A DNA stretch of 64,000 nt from an uncultured Bacteroidota bacterium. GTDB lineage: Bacteria; Bacteroidota; Bacteroidia; Chitinophagales; Chitinophagaceae. A program made the position numbers and the translations under genes. Below, piece after piece: positions 50,601 to 60,653 of the stretch (position 1 is its first letter; each line of letters starts with the position of its first letter). Location: NCBI GenBank assembly GCA_903853805.1, contig CAINUN010000050.1, positions 1 through 64,000 on the forward strand, in the 5' to 3' direction. A model generated the notes under the pieces. That model saw only the letters and a program-made list of their open reading frames with translations. It had not been told where the DNA came from and did not search any database.

Positions 50601-52877
50601 TTACCAGGAAACTACAATGTGAAACTTGTTACCTCAAACGGCATATGCACAGATTCTGCCTTCAGAAATATTCACATTTTAGGTCCAATAGGCACCTTTT
50701 CATATGCTCCTCTGACTGGCTGTTATCCATTGACTGTAACATTCACAGCTAATACATTAAACACGGTGAAGATAATTTGGGACATGAGCAATGGGTTTAC
50801 CGATACATCAACTACAAATCAAAGCCCTTATAACTTTAACTATAATTATACTTATAACCAAGTTGGCAATTTTGTTCCAGTGTTTGTCTTATCGAATGGA
50901 CAAAATTGTACGGTTCCTTATTTTGGGCAAGACACCATAAAAGTTGGACATCTTGATGCTGATTTTTATTTCACGCCTATTCCTCAGTGCGAAAAAACAA
51001 TAGTACAATTTACTGATTCAATAACTAATTCTACTCTTACTATTGCCTCTCACTACTGGACATTTGGTGATGGAAACTCAAGCACAATTCACAATCCAAC
51101 TCATCTTTATTCTGCCGCCGGAACATTTACGGTCAAACTAGTGCTCGTAGCATCGAATGGATGTGCAGATACTATAACAAAACAAATAACAGTTCTACCC
51201 TCTCCCAACTTGACCATAAGTAACAACCTCATTTTTTGTCAAGGTCAATTTACCTCCGCTCCATTACAAGTAAGTGGTGCATTAACTTATTCATGGTCTC
51301 CTGCTGCTACCCTTTCCTGTAGCACTTGTACAAATCCTTATGCATTCCCTACTTCAACAACAACATACACAGTGGTTGGTACTGCAGCAAATGGTTGTAC
51401 AGATACTGCGCAGGTAACAATAGGTATTGACACAATACCTCAAATTATTGTATCAAATTCTCAAACAATTTGCTCCAATGATACCATTCAACTAAGCGCT
51501 GTTGGTGCAGCAAATTTTTCTTGGTCACCCTCTGTTGGGCTTTCCTGTTCTCTTTGCCCTAATCCTATTGCAAACCCTCAAACAACAGTTACTTATACTG
51601 TAATTGGCACTAATCTTTCAGGATGTGCTGACACTGATCATGTAACATTGACTGTAATTCCAGCCCCTAATATCAATGCTGGTCCTGATATTACTATTTG
51701 CAAATACGGTCAGGCACAACTTCATGCCACTGGATTACCCAACTTAACGTGGAATCCTTCATCAACATTATCTTGTCCTAACTGCTCTAACCCAATTGCA
51801 ACTCCACTTTTTACAACACCTTATGTGGTTAGCGGAGTTGATAATGCAGGTTGTAACGATTCAGATACAGTAGTTGTGTTTGTTAACCCACTACCGATTA
51901 TAAGTATAGGAAACGACACGGTATTATGTGCTGGGAAATCTTTACAATTGAACGCTAGCGGTGCTGTAACATACATATGGTCTCCACCGTTTTTCATTTC
52001 ATGTGTGAATTGTCCTAATCCAATTATTCAGCCAAATGACACAACAACCTATACCGTTATTGGAGTAGATTCAAATGGTTGTAAAGACACTGCTTCCATC
52101 GCCATCAATATTATTCCAAAATATCCAATGTCTTTTGGTGTTGATGACAGTATCTGTATTGGTGATTCTGTAACTCTTTTTGCAATTGGAGGCACTTCTT
52201 ATTTGTGGTCGCCAGCTGCTACATTAAACAACGATACAAGTAGTAGCCCAATAGCAACACCTTTAGAAACTTCAACTTATCAAGTGATTATTACCCAAGG
52301 AACTTGTTTTACTGATACTGGCAATGTTACGATTTCTGTTTTCCCATGGCCAACTGTAAATGCAGGGCCTGACCAAACAATTATCGCAGGTAACTCCATT
52401 AACTTATTCGCTACTAGTACTAATACTATTAGTTACGTCTGGGAACCATCAACAACATTAAGTTGTGCAACCTGTCAAAGCCCTGTAGCCAATCCAACTG
52501 AAACGACAACCTACATTGTAACAGCATATAACGAGTTAGGTTGTGAAGCAACAGACGAGGTTACCATTTTTTTGATTTGCGATAATGGACAGTTATTCCT
52601 TGCAAATACTTTTACGCCAAATGGTGACGGGCATAATGACCGATTTTATCCTCAAGGAAAAGGAATGCTCAACATTCTTCAGTTCTCTATTTATAATCGT
52701 TGGGGTGAAAAAGTGTTTGAAGCAAATAATATTCAACCAAATAACGACTTAATTGGATGGGATGGTACTTATAAAGGAGAAACTCTTACTCCAGATGTCT
52801 ATGTTTATGTTGTAAAAGCTGTCTGTTATACAGGCGATATCATAGAAGTAAAAGGAGATATTTCGTTGATTAGATAG
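47635..52877 (+). pseudogene. giant PKD-repeat T9SS type B cell-surface protein, frame interrupted at a C8 tract (ORFs 47635..49464 and 49650..52877)
   Basis: PKD repeats (WDFGDG.....NPTHTY) continue through 49450-49650 in the second frame (YLWDFGDGSTSTLINPTHTYTNFGNYTV); C-terminal CHU_C domain TFTPNGDGHNDRFYPQG...YNRWGEKVFE. Confidence 0.85.
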
Positions 52878-52886
52878 AAGGAAAGC

Positions 52887-53951
52887 ATGAAATTGTATAA
52901 AGGATTCATCATACTAATTATTGTCTACACACAATGTCTAAATGTTGATGGGCAAGATTTGCATTTCTCACAATTTTATGAAAATGCCATGATGCGCAAT
53001 CCTGGTTTAACAGGAATATTTAGTGGTGATTATAGGATGGGGGTAAACTATCGTAACCAGTGGAGTACGATCTCTGCACCCTATCAAACTTATCTTGCTT
53101 CAGTGGAAACAAGAATAGGAATTAGTGACGAAACCTTTGACTGTATCAGTATGGGTATTAATATCACACAAGACAAAGCAGGCTCAATTGATTTTGTAAG
53201 TACACAAGTTTACCCAACATTTTGTTACAACAAATCTATGCAAGACCCTCACCACTCCTATTTGTCTTCAGGTATTGCAGCTGGAATGATCCAAAGAGCA
53301 ATTGACCCATCAAAGATGACATTCTCTTCACAGTATTTTGGAGGGACATATAACCCAGGGTTCCCATCGGGTGAATTGATGAACCAAACCAAGCTAACCT
53401 ATTTCGACATAGGTGCTGGCATAAGTTTTAATAGTTCTCTAGGTGATCAGGGTAAATATAATTATTACATTGGAGCTGCTGCCTTTCATCTAAACAAACC
53501 AAAGGCGGCGTTTGGTAATGAAGCTTTTGTAAGAATGGACGTGAGGTATAATGGAAATCTGGGGTTGAGTTGTCAATTAAACAATGAATTCGGACTTATT
53601 TCACACTTCAATTTTTCAATACAAGGAAAATATAGAGAAACCATTGGCGGCGCCTTACTCTGTTATAGAAATTATGACGAGGCAAAGCAACTCATGTTTG
53701 TTTTGTTTGGTGGTGTTTATTATAGATTGAATGATGCCATCATCCCTACTTTCAAACTCGATTACCTAAACTATACTTTTACCGTTTCATATGACATCAA
53801 TTCTTCCAGCTTAAAAAATGTAAGCAAGGCACAGGGTGGTGTAGAAATTTCAGTATATAAACGAGGCTTTCTTTATAGAAAACCATGGACTGAAGATAAA
53901 ACACATTGCCCCCGTTTTGAACAAATGATTCTCCCAAACTACGAGCAATAA
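52887..53951 (+). CDS. PorP/SprF-family T9SS membrane protein
   Basis: QDLHFSQFYENAMMRNPGLTGIFSGDYRMGVNYRNQWSTI. Confidence 0.95.
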   Translation: MKLYKGFIILIIVYTQCLNVDGQDLHFSQFYENAMMRNPGLTGIFSGDYRMGVNYRNQWSTISAPYQTYLASVETRIGISDETFDCISMGINITQDKAGSIDFVSTQVYPTFCYNKSMQDPHHSYLSSGIAAGMIQRAIDPSKMTFSSQYFGGTYNPGFPSGELMNQTKLTYFDIGAGISFNSSLGDQGKYNYYIGAAAFHLNKPKAAFGNEAFVRMDVRYNGNLGLSCQLNNEFGLISHFNFSIQGKYRETIGGALLCYRNYDEAKQLMFVLFGGVYYRLNDAIIPTFKLDYLNYTFTVSYDINSSSLKNVSKAQGGVEISVYKRGFLYRKPWTEDKTHCPRFEQMILPNYEQ

Positions 53952-53985
53952 AAAAGGCGCCCTAAAGCGCCTTCTTCGTTATGTT
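53952..53985. terminator. intrinsic terminator between convergent PorP/SprF and OmpR-type RR genes
   Basis: AAGGCGC-CCTAAA-GCGCCTT. Confidence 0.75.
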
Positions 53986-53994
53986 ATATGGATT

Positions 53995-54699
53995 TTACAA
54001 TGCAATTGGATTGCAATTAAATTTAAATCCAATTCCATGAATGGTTTGTAACTGAACGGTTGGGTCACTTTTAATGTACTTACGGATTTTGGTAACAAAC
54101 ACATCCATGCTGCGACCCAAAAAATAATCTTCTTTGCCCCAAACGCTTAGTAAAATATCGTCGCGCTTTAAAACCTTATTGGCATTCATACATAAATACC
54201 TAAACAAATCTGCTTCACGTTGAGTCAATTGAAATTCTTCTTTTTCGCCTTGCAATAAAAGATTGTCATAATTGAATGTGAGATTCCCAATCTTATAACC
54301 AGATGGATTTCCATCTTCCTTTTTCATTGTACGCTTCAAAAACACTTCAATGCGAAGAATCAATTCCTGCATGTTGAATGGCTTCGTGATATAGTCATCC
54401 GCTCCACTTTGGAATCCAGCAATCTTATCATCATCCATTGACTTGGAAGTGAGCATGAGAATCGGAATAGTTTCGTTCTTTTTACGAATTTGAGCAGCTA
54501 TAGACATGCCATCTTTCTTTGGCAACATAACATCCATCAACACCATGTCGAAATTGTGCTTCATGAATTGTTGAAATCCAGTTTCACCATCAGGGCAATT
54601 AATAACTTCGTAACCCTTATCCTGTAAGCTATCTTTAACAACAAAGCTTAATGTAGGGTCGTCTTCAATCAAAAGAATTTTAGCTTTCGGTTCAGCCAT
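53995..54699 (-). CDS. OmpR-family response regulator
   Basis: REC (ILLIEDDPTLS...MDVMLPKKDG...YITKPFN) and winged helix (LTQREADLFRYL...VTKIRKYI). Confidence 0.95.
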   Translation of the reverse strand: MAEPKAKILLIEDDPTLSFVVKDSLQDKGYEVINCPDGETGFQQFMKHNFDMVLMDVMLPKKDGMSIAAQIRKKNETIPILMLTSKSMDDDKIAGFQSGADDYITKPFNMQELILRIEVFLKRTMKKEDGNPSGYKIGNLTFNYDNLLLQGEKEEFQLTQREADLFRYLCMNANKVLKRDDILLSVWGKEDYFLGRSMDVFVTKIRKYIKSDPTVQLQTIHGIGFKFNCNPIAL

Positions 54700-54900
54700 A
54701 AAATAGAATTATGTCGTTTACAAACTATCGATGATGATGTAAAAATAAAGGCTTTTTATTAAACTCAAACCATTCTGATTAACATCAACTTTCATGTTGT
54801 TTTCGAAGTGTAAAGGTAGTTGGTATTGAAATCTGTATCCAAATTACTCATAACTATTGAACCAGCAAATTCTTTCCATTAAAAATAATGCATAAGGCTA

Positions 54901-55488
54901 TTATTTTTTAACTCTGTTTGGGTTTTCATTCATGAAATTTTCCCAACTGCTCCGCTTGCTTTTCCCAGAAATTCTCGTTGGTCCTTTTATTTTTGGAATC
55001 GGTGATTTCATTTCATAATGATGACAAAGTGCTACGGCTACAGCGTCTGTTGCATCCATAAATCGTGGGTCTTCTTCAAATTTCAGAATGTGTTGCAGCA
55101 TTTGCCACACTTGCTCTTTAGTAGCATTTCCTTTTCCAGTGATGCTTTGTTTCACTTTTCTTGGTGCATATTCGATTGCTGCAAGTCCGTTCATCATAGA
55201 AGCGGCAATAGCTACACCTTGTGCCCTTCCCAACTTCAACATGCTTTGTACATTCTTACCGAAAAAAGGAGCTTCGATGGCAACAGCTGTTGGCCTGTGC
55301 GTTTTAATCAGCGTTTCCATTTTTCTGAAAATCATTTCCAATCTTTCGGCATGGTCTTGTTTCTTTGCTAATTGCAACACGCCCATTTCCACCAATGAAA
55401 TAGTAGCTTTGTCAATGCTGATTAATCCATAGCCCATCACTAATGTGCCGGGGTCAATGCCAAGAATAATTTGGGGGGAAGTTTGCAA
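54901..55488 (-). CDS. ruvC: Holliday junction resolvase RuvC
   Basis: ILGIDPGTLVMGYGLI; AIEAPFFGKNVQSMLKLGRAQGVAI; DATDAVAVALCH. Confidence 0.95.
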   Translation of the reverse strand: MQTSPQIILGIDPGTLVMGYGLISIDKATISLVEMGVLQLAKKQDHAERLEMIFRKMETLIKTHRPTAVAIEAPFFGKNVQSMLKLGRAQGVAIAASMMNGLAAIEYAPRKVKQSITGKGNATKEQVWQMLQHILKFEEDPRFMDATDAVAVALCHHYEMKSPIPKIKGPTRISGKSKRSSWENFMNENPNRVKK

Positions 55489-55491
55489 AAA

Positions 55492-56445
55492 ATGATTTTG
55501 AACAAAAGTAATAAAATAGCGTTCAACTACTTAATAAGCATTGCACTTTCAGCACTGTTGTTTTGGGGTATTTGGGTTCAAATCAAACAACAACTTTCCG
55601 TTACTTCTTTTTCTTTTGATTCTCTGCGCCAACATACTCAATACTTATTCTTTGCTTTTTTGTTGATGCCGCTCAATATTTTTATTGAAAGCAAGAGGTG
55701 GCAATCAATTTCCGATAATGCACAAACAATTTCGTTCAAGGACGCAATGCAAAGTGTGTTTTGCGGCATTGCTTTTTCTGTCATCACGCCTAACAGAATC
55801 GGAGAATATCCAGGTCGAATTTATTTCTTAAAAAGAAAAAATGTCATTCGACTCATTGCCGTTTCAGTTATGGCAGTACTTGCGCAAATACTCGTATTCG
55901 TTGTTTTAGGAAGCATGGGAATATTGCGTTTTCACTGCTTGTTTTCAACTGTTCTTATCAAAGGGTTTAGTGTACTATTGATTGGCGTTTTTATTATGCT
56001 TCTTCTTTCCTTTTTCTTCTTTGAACAATGGATGAATCGATTGGCTCGTTTTCACATTTTTAAAAGATTGAAAACCTATACTTATCTCGTTCAAAAAATT
56101 TCTACAAAAGAACAAATGAAAGTGTTGCTGCTTTCATTTTTACGAGTACTCGTATTCTCCACACAGTTGGTTTTGTTGCTTTGGTGGAATGAAATCAACG
56201 TTACTTTTTTCGATGGATTACTGATGGCATTTGTCTTCTTTTTGTCCATCGCCGTTATACCTTCTTTTGCTTTTGCAGAATTAGGTATTAGGGGTAAAAT
56301 GAGTTTGTTTCTGTTTGCTCCTTTCTCTTCGAATGCTATTGGAATTGTAATGGCAATCTTTATGCTTTGGTGCATCAATCTTTTATTGCCAGCACTATTC
56401 GGTTATTTTATTTTGCTTAAAAACAAATTGTTGTTGAAGAAATGA
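55492..56445 (+). CDS. lysylphosphatidylglycerol synthase-like/flippase-like membrane protein
   Basis: Multi-TM; TPNRIGEYPGRIYFLKRKN; FAELGIRGKMSLF. Confidence 0.75.
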   Translation: MILNKSNKIAFNYLISIALSALLFWGIWVQIKQQLSVTSFSFDSLRQHTQYLFFAFLLMPLNIFIESKRWQSISDNAQTISFKDAMQSVFCGIAFSVITPNRIGEYPGRIYFLKRKNVIRLIAVSVMAVLAQILVFVVLGSMGILRFHCLFSTVLIKGFSVLLIGVFIMLLLSFFFFEQWMNRLARFHIFKRLKTYTYLVQKISTKEQMKVLLLSFLRVLVFSTQLVLLLWWNEINVTFFDGLLMAFVFFLSIAVIPSFAFAELGIRGKMSLFLFAPFSSNAIGIVMAIFMLWCINLLLPALFGYFILLKNKLLLKK

Positions 56446-57248
56446 AATCGTTGCTATCAAAATTTTCAACTGCTTTAATTGTATTGATTGTATTTGTAAC
56501 CACTACAAGTGCTCAAGAAGATTTTTGCAACACAAAGAACACATCCTTTCTCATTGGCGAAAAACTTTCTTACCGTGTTTACTACAATATGGCTATGATT
56601 TGGGTGTCTGCCGGTGAAGCACATTTTTATGTAAAAAACGAAAAACAAAATGGAAAATCTTTTTATCATTTTATTGGCGATGGCAATACTTTGAAAGCCT
56701 ATGAATGGTTCTACAAAGTGCAGGATGTGTATGAAAGTTATGTCGATGCAGAAACTATGTTGCCGCTTCGTGCAGTCAGAAATGTAAATGAAGGAAGCCA
56801 TAAAGTTAATAACGATGCCTTCTTTAATTATTCTGCATTAACAGCGACATCTAATGATGGTGTTTGTAAAATTCCTGTTTGCGTACAAGATGTTTTATCA
56901 GCCATTTTCTTTGCTCGTAATTTGGACTTTACCAAGTTTACGGTAGGTGCGAAAATCCCTTTCAACATGTACCTTGACAACAAGGTTTATCATTTGTTCA
57001 TCCGTTATTTGGGTAAAGAAAAAATCACCACACGTTTTGGCACTTTCAACGCTATAAAATTTAGTCCGTTACTCATCAATGGCACTTTGTTTACTGGTGG
57101 TGAAAAAATGACTGTTTGGGTAAGCGATGATGCTAACCATGTTCCAGTGCGTGTGGAAAGTCCCATTACTATTGGCAGCATTAAAGTGGATTTAGTGGCT
57201 TACGAAAATCTTCGTTATCCATTTCGTGCATTGCTCCGTCTTAATTGA
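56442..57248 (+). CDS. DUF3108-like secreted protein
   Basis: FLIGEKLSYRVYYNMAMIWVSAGEAHFYV; VYESYVDAETMLPLRAVRNVNEG. Confidence 0.75.
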   Translation: MKSLLSKFSTALIVLIVFVTTTSAQEDFCNTKNTSFLIGEKLSYRVYYNMAMIWVSAGEAHFYVKNEKQNGKSFYHFIGDGNTLKAYEWFYKVQDVYESYVDAETMLPLRAVRNVNEGSHKVNNDAFFNYSALTATSNDGVCKIPVCVQDVLSAIFFARNLDFTKFTVGAKIPFNMYLDNKVYHLFIRYLGKEKITTRFGTFNAIKFSPLLINGTLFTGGEKMTVWVSDDANHVPVRVESPITIGSIKVDLVAYENLRYPFRALLRLN

Positions 57249-57279
57249 ATAACTATTTTCGTCTTTCACAAATTTCTCA

Positions 57280-58560
57280 ATGCACTTACTCAAAGCCTTT
57301 TTCTTTTTCTTGATTTTACACCCATTCTTTCTTCATGCTCAAGATGAAAAACAATGGATGAAAAAACAGTTAGACATCATGGCCGGTTCTTCCATGAAAG
57401 GTCGCGGCTATGTGGGCAAAGGCGGTGAAAAAGCCGCTCATTATATCAATAATCTGTTCAAGAATTTTGGCTTGCAATCTTTTTATGAAGCAGGCGACTA
57501 TTTGCAAGAATATTCTTTTTCTGTAAACACTTTTCCCAACAAGGTTTTTCTAAGATTGCAACAAAAGAAACTGAAGCCGGGCGTTGATTTTATTGTACAT
57601 GCAGCAAGCCAAGGTTATAGTTGCAGCAACAAGAAAATCGAAACCCTAAATCTTAGAAACGTAAAAGACAGTATCGAATGGCATAGGCTCAAAAAAAACA
57701 TTAAACAAGACAAAGCTTATTTCCTTCAAGATGCCGACACGGTGGTGAAGTATGTGTATAATTCTTCACGAAAATTTGCTAAAGATTTACCCCAAGGTTT
57801 GTTTCTCATTCCGCAACATGGCAAGCTGACTTGGACGGTGGCAACCGAAACAATTCCTGCTACTATTTTTTATGTTGAAGACACGGTTTTGCCTCAACAC
57901 ATCAAAAAGGTTTCTGTAAAACTCGATGAGCAATTCATTCCTAATTTCAAGAACAACAATGTCATTGGGTATGTAAAGGGAACAGTATTTCCTGATAGTT
58001 TCCTAGTGTTTTCTGCCCACTTCGACCATCTTGGAAAAATGGGAAAGCACACCATTTTCCCGGGGGCAAACGACAATGCTAGCGGCACTTCTTTGATGCT
58101 GTATATGGCCAACTATTTTGCAGAGCACCCACAGAAATATTCCATTGCTTTTATGGCTTTTAGTGGTGAAGAAGCAGGTCTTTTAGGTTCTAAATTTTAT
58201 ACCAACAACCCCTTATTTCCACTCAAGAAAATTCGTTTCCTAATCAATCTCGACATGGCAGGCGAAGCCATCAATGGCATTACGGTGGTGAATGCTACTG
58301 AACAAAAAAAGGCTTTTCAAACCCTCAAGAATATCAACGAAGACTTCCACTTTCTTTCTAAAATAAATGAACGTGGACAAACCCAAAACAGCGACCATTT
58401 TCATTTTAGCGAAAAGGGGGTGCCTGCCATTTTTATTTATGCCAATGGCACCAAACCTTATTACCACGATGTGTTTGACCAAGCCAAGGAAGTGACTTTT
58501 GATGGGGTGGATGGGATGATTGATTTGCTGAAAGAATTTGTGGAACGATTGCAGCGGTGA
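57280..58560 (+). CDS. M28-family metallopeptidase
   Basis: FSAHFDHLG, PGANDNASGTSLMLYMA, FSGEEAGLLGS. Confidence 0.93.
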   Translation: MHLLKAFFFFLILHPFFLHAQDEKQWMKKQLDIMAGSSMKGRGYVGKGGEKAAHYINNLFKNFGLQSFYEAGDYLQEYSFSVNTFPNKVFLRLQQKKLKPGVDFIVHAASQGYSCSNKKIETLNLRNVKDSIEWHRLKKNIKQDKAYFLQDADTVVKYVYNSSRKFAKDLPQGLFLIPQHGKLTWTVATETIPATIFYVEDTVLPQHIKKVSVKLDEQFIPNFKNNNVIGYVKGTVFPDSFLVFSAHFDHLGKMGKHTIFPGANDNASGTSLMLYMANYFAEHPQKYSIAFMAFSGEEAGLLGSKFYTNNPLFPLKKIRFLINLDMAGEAINGITVVNATEQKKAFQTLKNINEDFHFLSKINERGQTQNSDHFHFSEKGVPAIFIYANGTKPYYHDVFDQAKEVTFDGVDGMIDLLKEFVERLQR

Positions 58561-58572
58561 GGGTTTCGTTTT

Positions 58573-58630
58573 TGATGATGAAGCAGATGCTTCGCCAAAC
58601 TGTTTTGACAAGCTACGAGGAATTGAGACC
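58573..58630 (+). repeat. REP-like element copy 1
   Basis: GATGATGAAGCAGATGCTTCGCCAAACTGTTTTGACAAGCTACGAGGAATTGAGAC. Confidence 0.75.
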
Positions 58631-58634
58631 ATCA

Positions 58635-58958
58635 TTATTTAATCACAACAGCACCTAATGGAAGTTTTTCCTGTGCTAAAAAGTCTTTTACCAACGGCGA
58701 CAATTTTGTGAGTTCATCATAGCTGTTAATAACCGCAGACAGGACAAAGACTGTTATAGAATATTTCTGAAAGTTTTGTTGGTGCTGAAGATTTTTGTCA
58801 AAGGTTAATAGTGCATCAAAGCTGTTCTCGATAAGCAACGACATAAGCTCTCCATTCTTTTTTCCTTCCCAGTTTTTATCCCGAACAGTATAAATTTGGT
58901 GCTCCGAAAAATCAAGTTTTAACCTTTTGGGTAAATTCTCATCAAGCAACAGCTTCAT
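58635..58958 (-). CDS. DUF5615 PIN-like toxin-type protein
   Basis: MKLLLDENLPKRLKLDF...WEGKKNGELMSLLIENSFDALLTFDKNLQHQQN. Confidence 0.85.
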   Translation of the reverse strand: MKLLLDENLPKRLKLDFSEHQIYTVRDKNWEGKKNGELMSLLIENSFDALLTFDKNLQHQQNFQKYSITVFVLSAVINSYDELTKLSPLVKDFLAQEKLPLGAVVIK

Positions 58959-59181
58959 AAAGTTGAGCTATGTTTTTGCTATTAAAAAGCTTGCTTGCAC
59001 AATCGAGCAAAGCAATTGCTTGTTCTGTTGTTACAGAAGGGAAATCTTCTAAAAACACATCGAGTGAAAGACCTGTTTCTAAATGATCGAATAAAGTTTC
59101 TACCGGAACGCGTGTACCCTTAAACACCACCTGACCACCAAGTGTTCCTTCATCCATTGAAATAATGTTGTCGAGTTTCAT
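58942..59181 (-). CDS. DUF433 antitoxin-type protein
   Basis: GTLGGQVVFKGTRVPVETLFDHLETGLSLDVFLEDFPSVTTEQA; overlaps the DUF5615 gene by 17 bp. Confidence 0.87.
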   Translation of the reverse strand: MKLDNIISMDEGTLGGQVVFKGTRVPVETLFDHLETGLSLDVFLEDFPSVTTEQAIALLDCASKLFNSKNIAQLYEAVA

Positions 59182-59202
59182 AGCTCAAAGTTATTGTTTT
59201 AT

Positions 59203-59262
59203 TGATGATGACGAAGCACATGCTTCGCCAAACTGTTAAAACAAGCTAAGAGGAACTGAGAA
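59203..59262 (+). repeat. REP-like element copy 2 (direct orientation)
   Basis: GATGATGACGAAGCACATGCTTCGCCAAACTGTTAAAACAAGCTAAGAGGAACTGAGA. Confidence 0.75.
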
Positions 59263-59285
59263 ACATCTGGAACAGCTAGCTTTCA

Positions 59286-60116
59286 TCATTTCGCTTTTTC
59301 AAATTCGTAAGCTATGTCGTCCGCTTCACCACCAGCGAAATCACCTTCACTTGAATTAGACACAACTTTATCTCCGTCTTTGTACACATTATGGACATTC
59401 CTAAGAATAAGTTTGCCCCCTATAAATGACCAGTTATATTGTTTGATAAAATGTCCGCTTTTGTCAAACAGATTAATTAAATCCATTTGTGGAACCATTT
59501 CCCAAAAATCAATTACTACTTCATATGTTGCTGCACTATCAATTCCGTATATTCCATAATAATCTGAAAAGTCGTCCTTTGAAATAAGGCTGTCGCTAAA
59601 GAGCACTGAATGACCAGAGGCAATATATTTATCTTTAAGAATATTATCAATGAAATATTTACTCAAACTTTTAATGTTTTTGTCTGCCCTTTTATAAATG
59701 TAGGTTGCTGGGTCAGCTTTTTGTTTCCAATATTTATTATTGTGATACTCTTTGATTTTTAGCTGAGAGAAATTATTTTCAAATGTCAACACATAGTATT
59801 GAACAGTGTCACCCGCCTGATATACATAGTTGCTAACTTTCTTTAAAGGAAGCTTGAAGTCCTCGTGATATCCTTTGAAATAACAACTGTCAGGTTGCTT
59901 GGTGTCAAAGGCTACTTCGTAAGCAAAACTCGCAAAAGTCCAAGCATATTTGAAAATACTTTTATAGAAAATTGTGGAGTCTATATATGCCGTGTAATGC
60001 CATATGCCTGTTGGAAAATCCGGGATAGAAGCATTGGTATTTACGGGTTGGTAAGTGGGTTTGACCGTCGCTTTTTGTCCGTCACCACCAAGGCAACTAG
60101 AGAAAAACATTATCAA
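59286..60116 (-). CDS. hypothetical lipoprotein-like protein
   Basis: N-term FFSSCLGGDGQK lipobox; 276 aa ORF. Confidence 0.65.
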   Translation of the reverse strand: MIMFFSSCLGGDGQKATVKPTYQPVNTNASIPDFPTGIWHYTAYIDSTIFYKSIFKYAWTFASFAYEVAFDTKQPDSCYFKGYHEDFKLPLKKVSNYVYQAGDTVQYYVLTFENNFSQLKIKEYHNNKYWKQKADPATYIYKRADKNIKSLSKYFIDNILKDKYIASGHSVLFSDSLISKDDFSDYYGIYGIDSAATYEVVIDFWEMVPQMDLINLFDKSGHFIKQYNWSFIGGKLILRNVHNVYKDGDKVVSNSSEGDFAGGEADDIAYEFEKAK

Positions 60117-60189
60117 AATTATTATTGTCAGTATTTGTCTCTAGGTTGTTTTATTGTTCGTTTCTTATCGGAATATTAAAAGTTGGTAG

Positions 60190-60240
60190 GTCGCTCAATA
60201 ATTACTACCAACCCAGTTTGGCGAAGATTGCATCTTCGTC
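60190..60240 (-). repeat. REP-like element copy 3 (inverted)
   Basis: Minus strand GACGAAGATGCAATCTTCGCCAAACTGGG shares palindrome plus CGCCAAACTG tail. Confidence 0.65.
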
Positions 60241-60286
60241 TTTCCTTCAATCTTCCAAAAATACCAATTTCCCTCTACTTCACATC

Positions 60287-60520
60287 CACTTCACTCCAAG
60301 TGATTCTAGTTTCACTTTTTCAATAACTAGTTTATCAATTTCAAGAACTCACTTCACTCCAAGTGATTCTAGTTTCACTTTTTCAAGAACTAGTTTATCA
60401 ATTTCAAGAACTCACTTCACTCCAAGTGATTCCAGTTTCACTTTGAGTGAAACCATAACTACAATTTCAAGAACTTACCTCACTTAAAGTGAGGTGAGTT
60501 TCACTTTGAGTGAAACTGAA
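60287..60520. repeat. tandem array C, 63-bp unit, about 4 copies
   Basis: CACTTCACTCC-like start at 60287, 60350, 60413, 60476; palindromes such as CCTCACTT-A-AAGTGAGG and GTTTCACT-TTG-AGTGAAAC with centres 21 bp apart. Confidence 0.92.
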
Positions 60521-60653
60521 GACAAAATGATAAAACGTTGTGGTCTTTTTTTAATAAAAACTCAGTGTTCTTTGTGCTTCCTTCGACTGCTTTGTGGTTA
60601 TCAATCAACATCTCTCCCATAGAATTCTTACTTTCGTTGCAATCATTTTTTCA

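Noticed and set aside
60125-60487. 120-aa ORF with PSDSSFTFSRTSLSISRTHFT repeats
   Set aside because: Same artefact on array C (63-bp unit).
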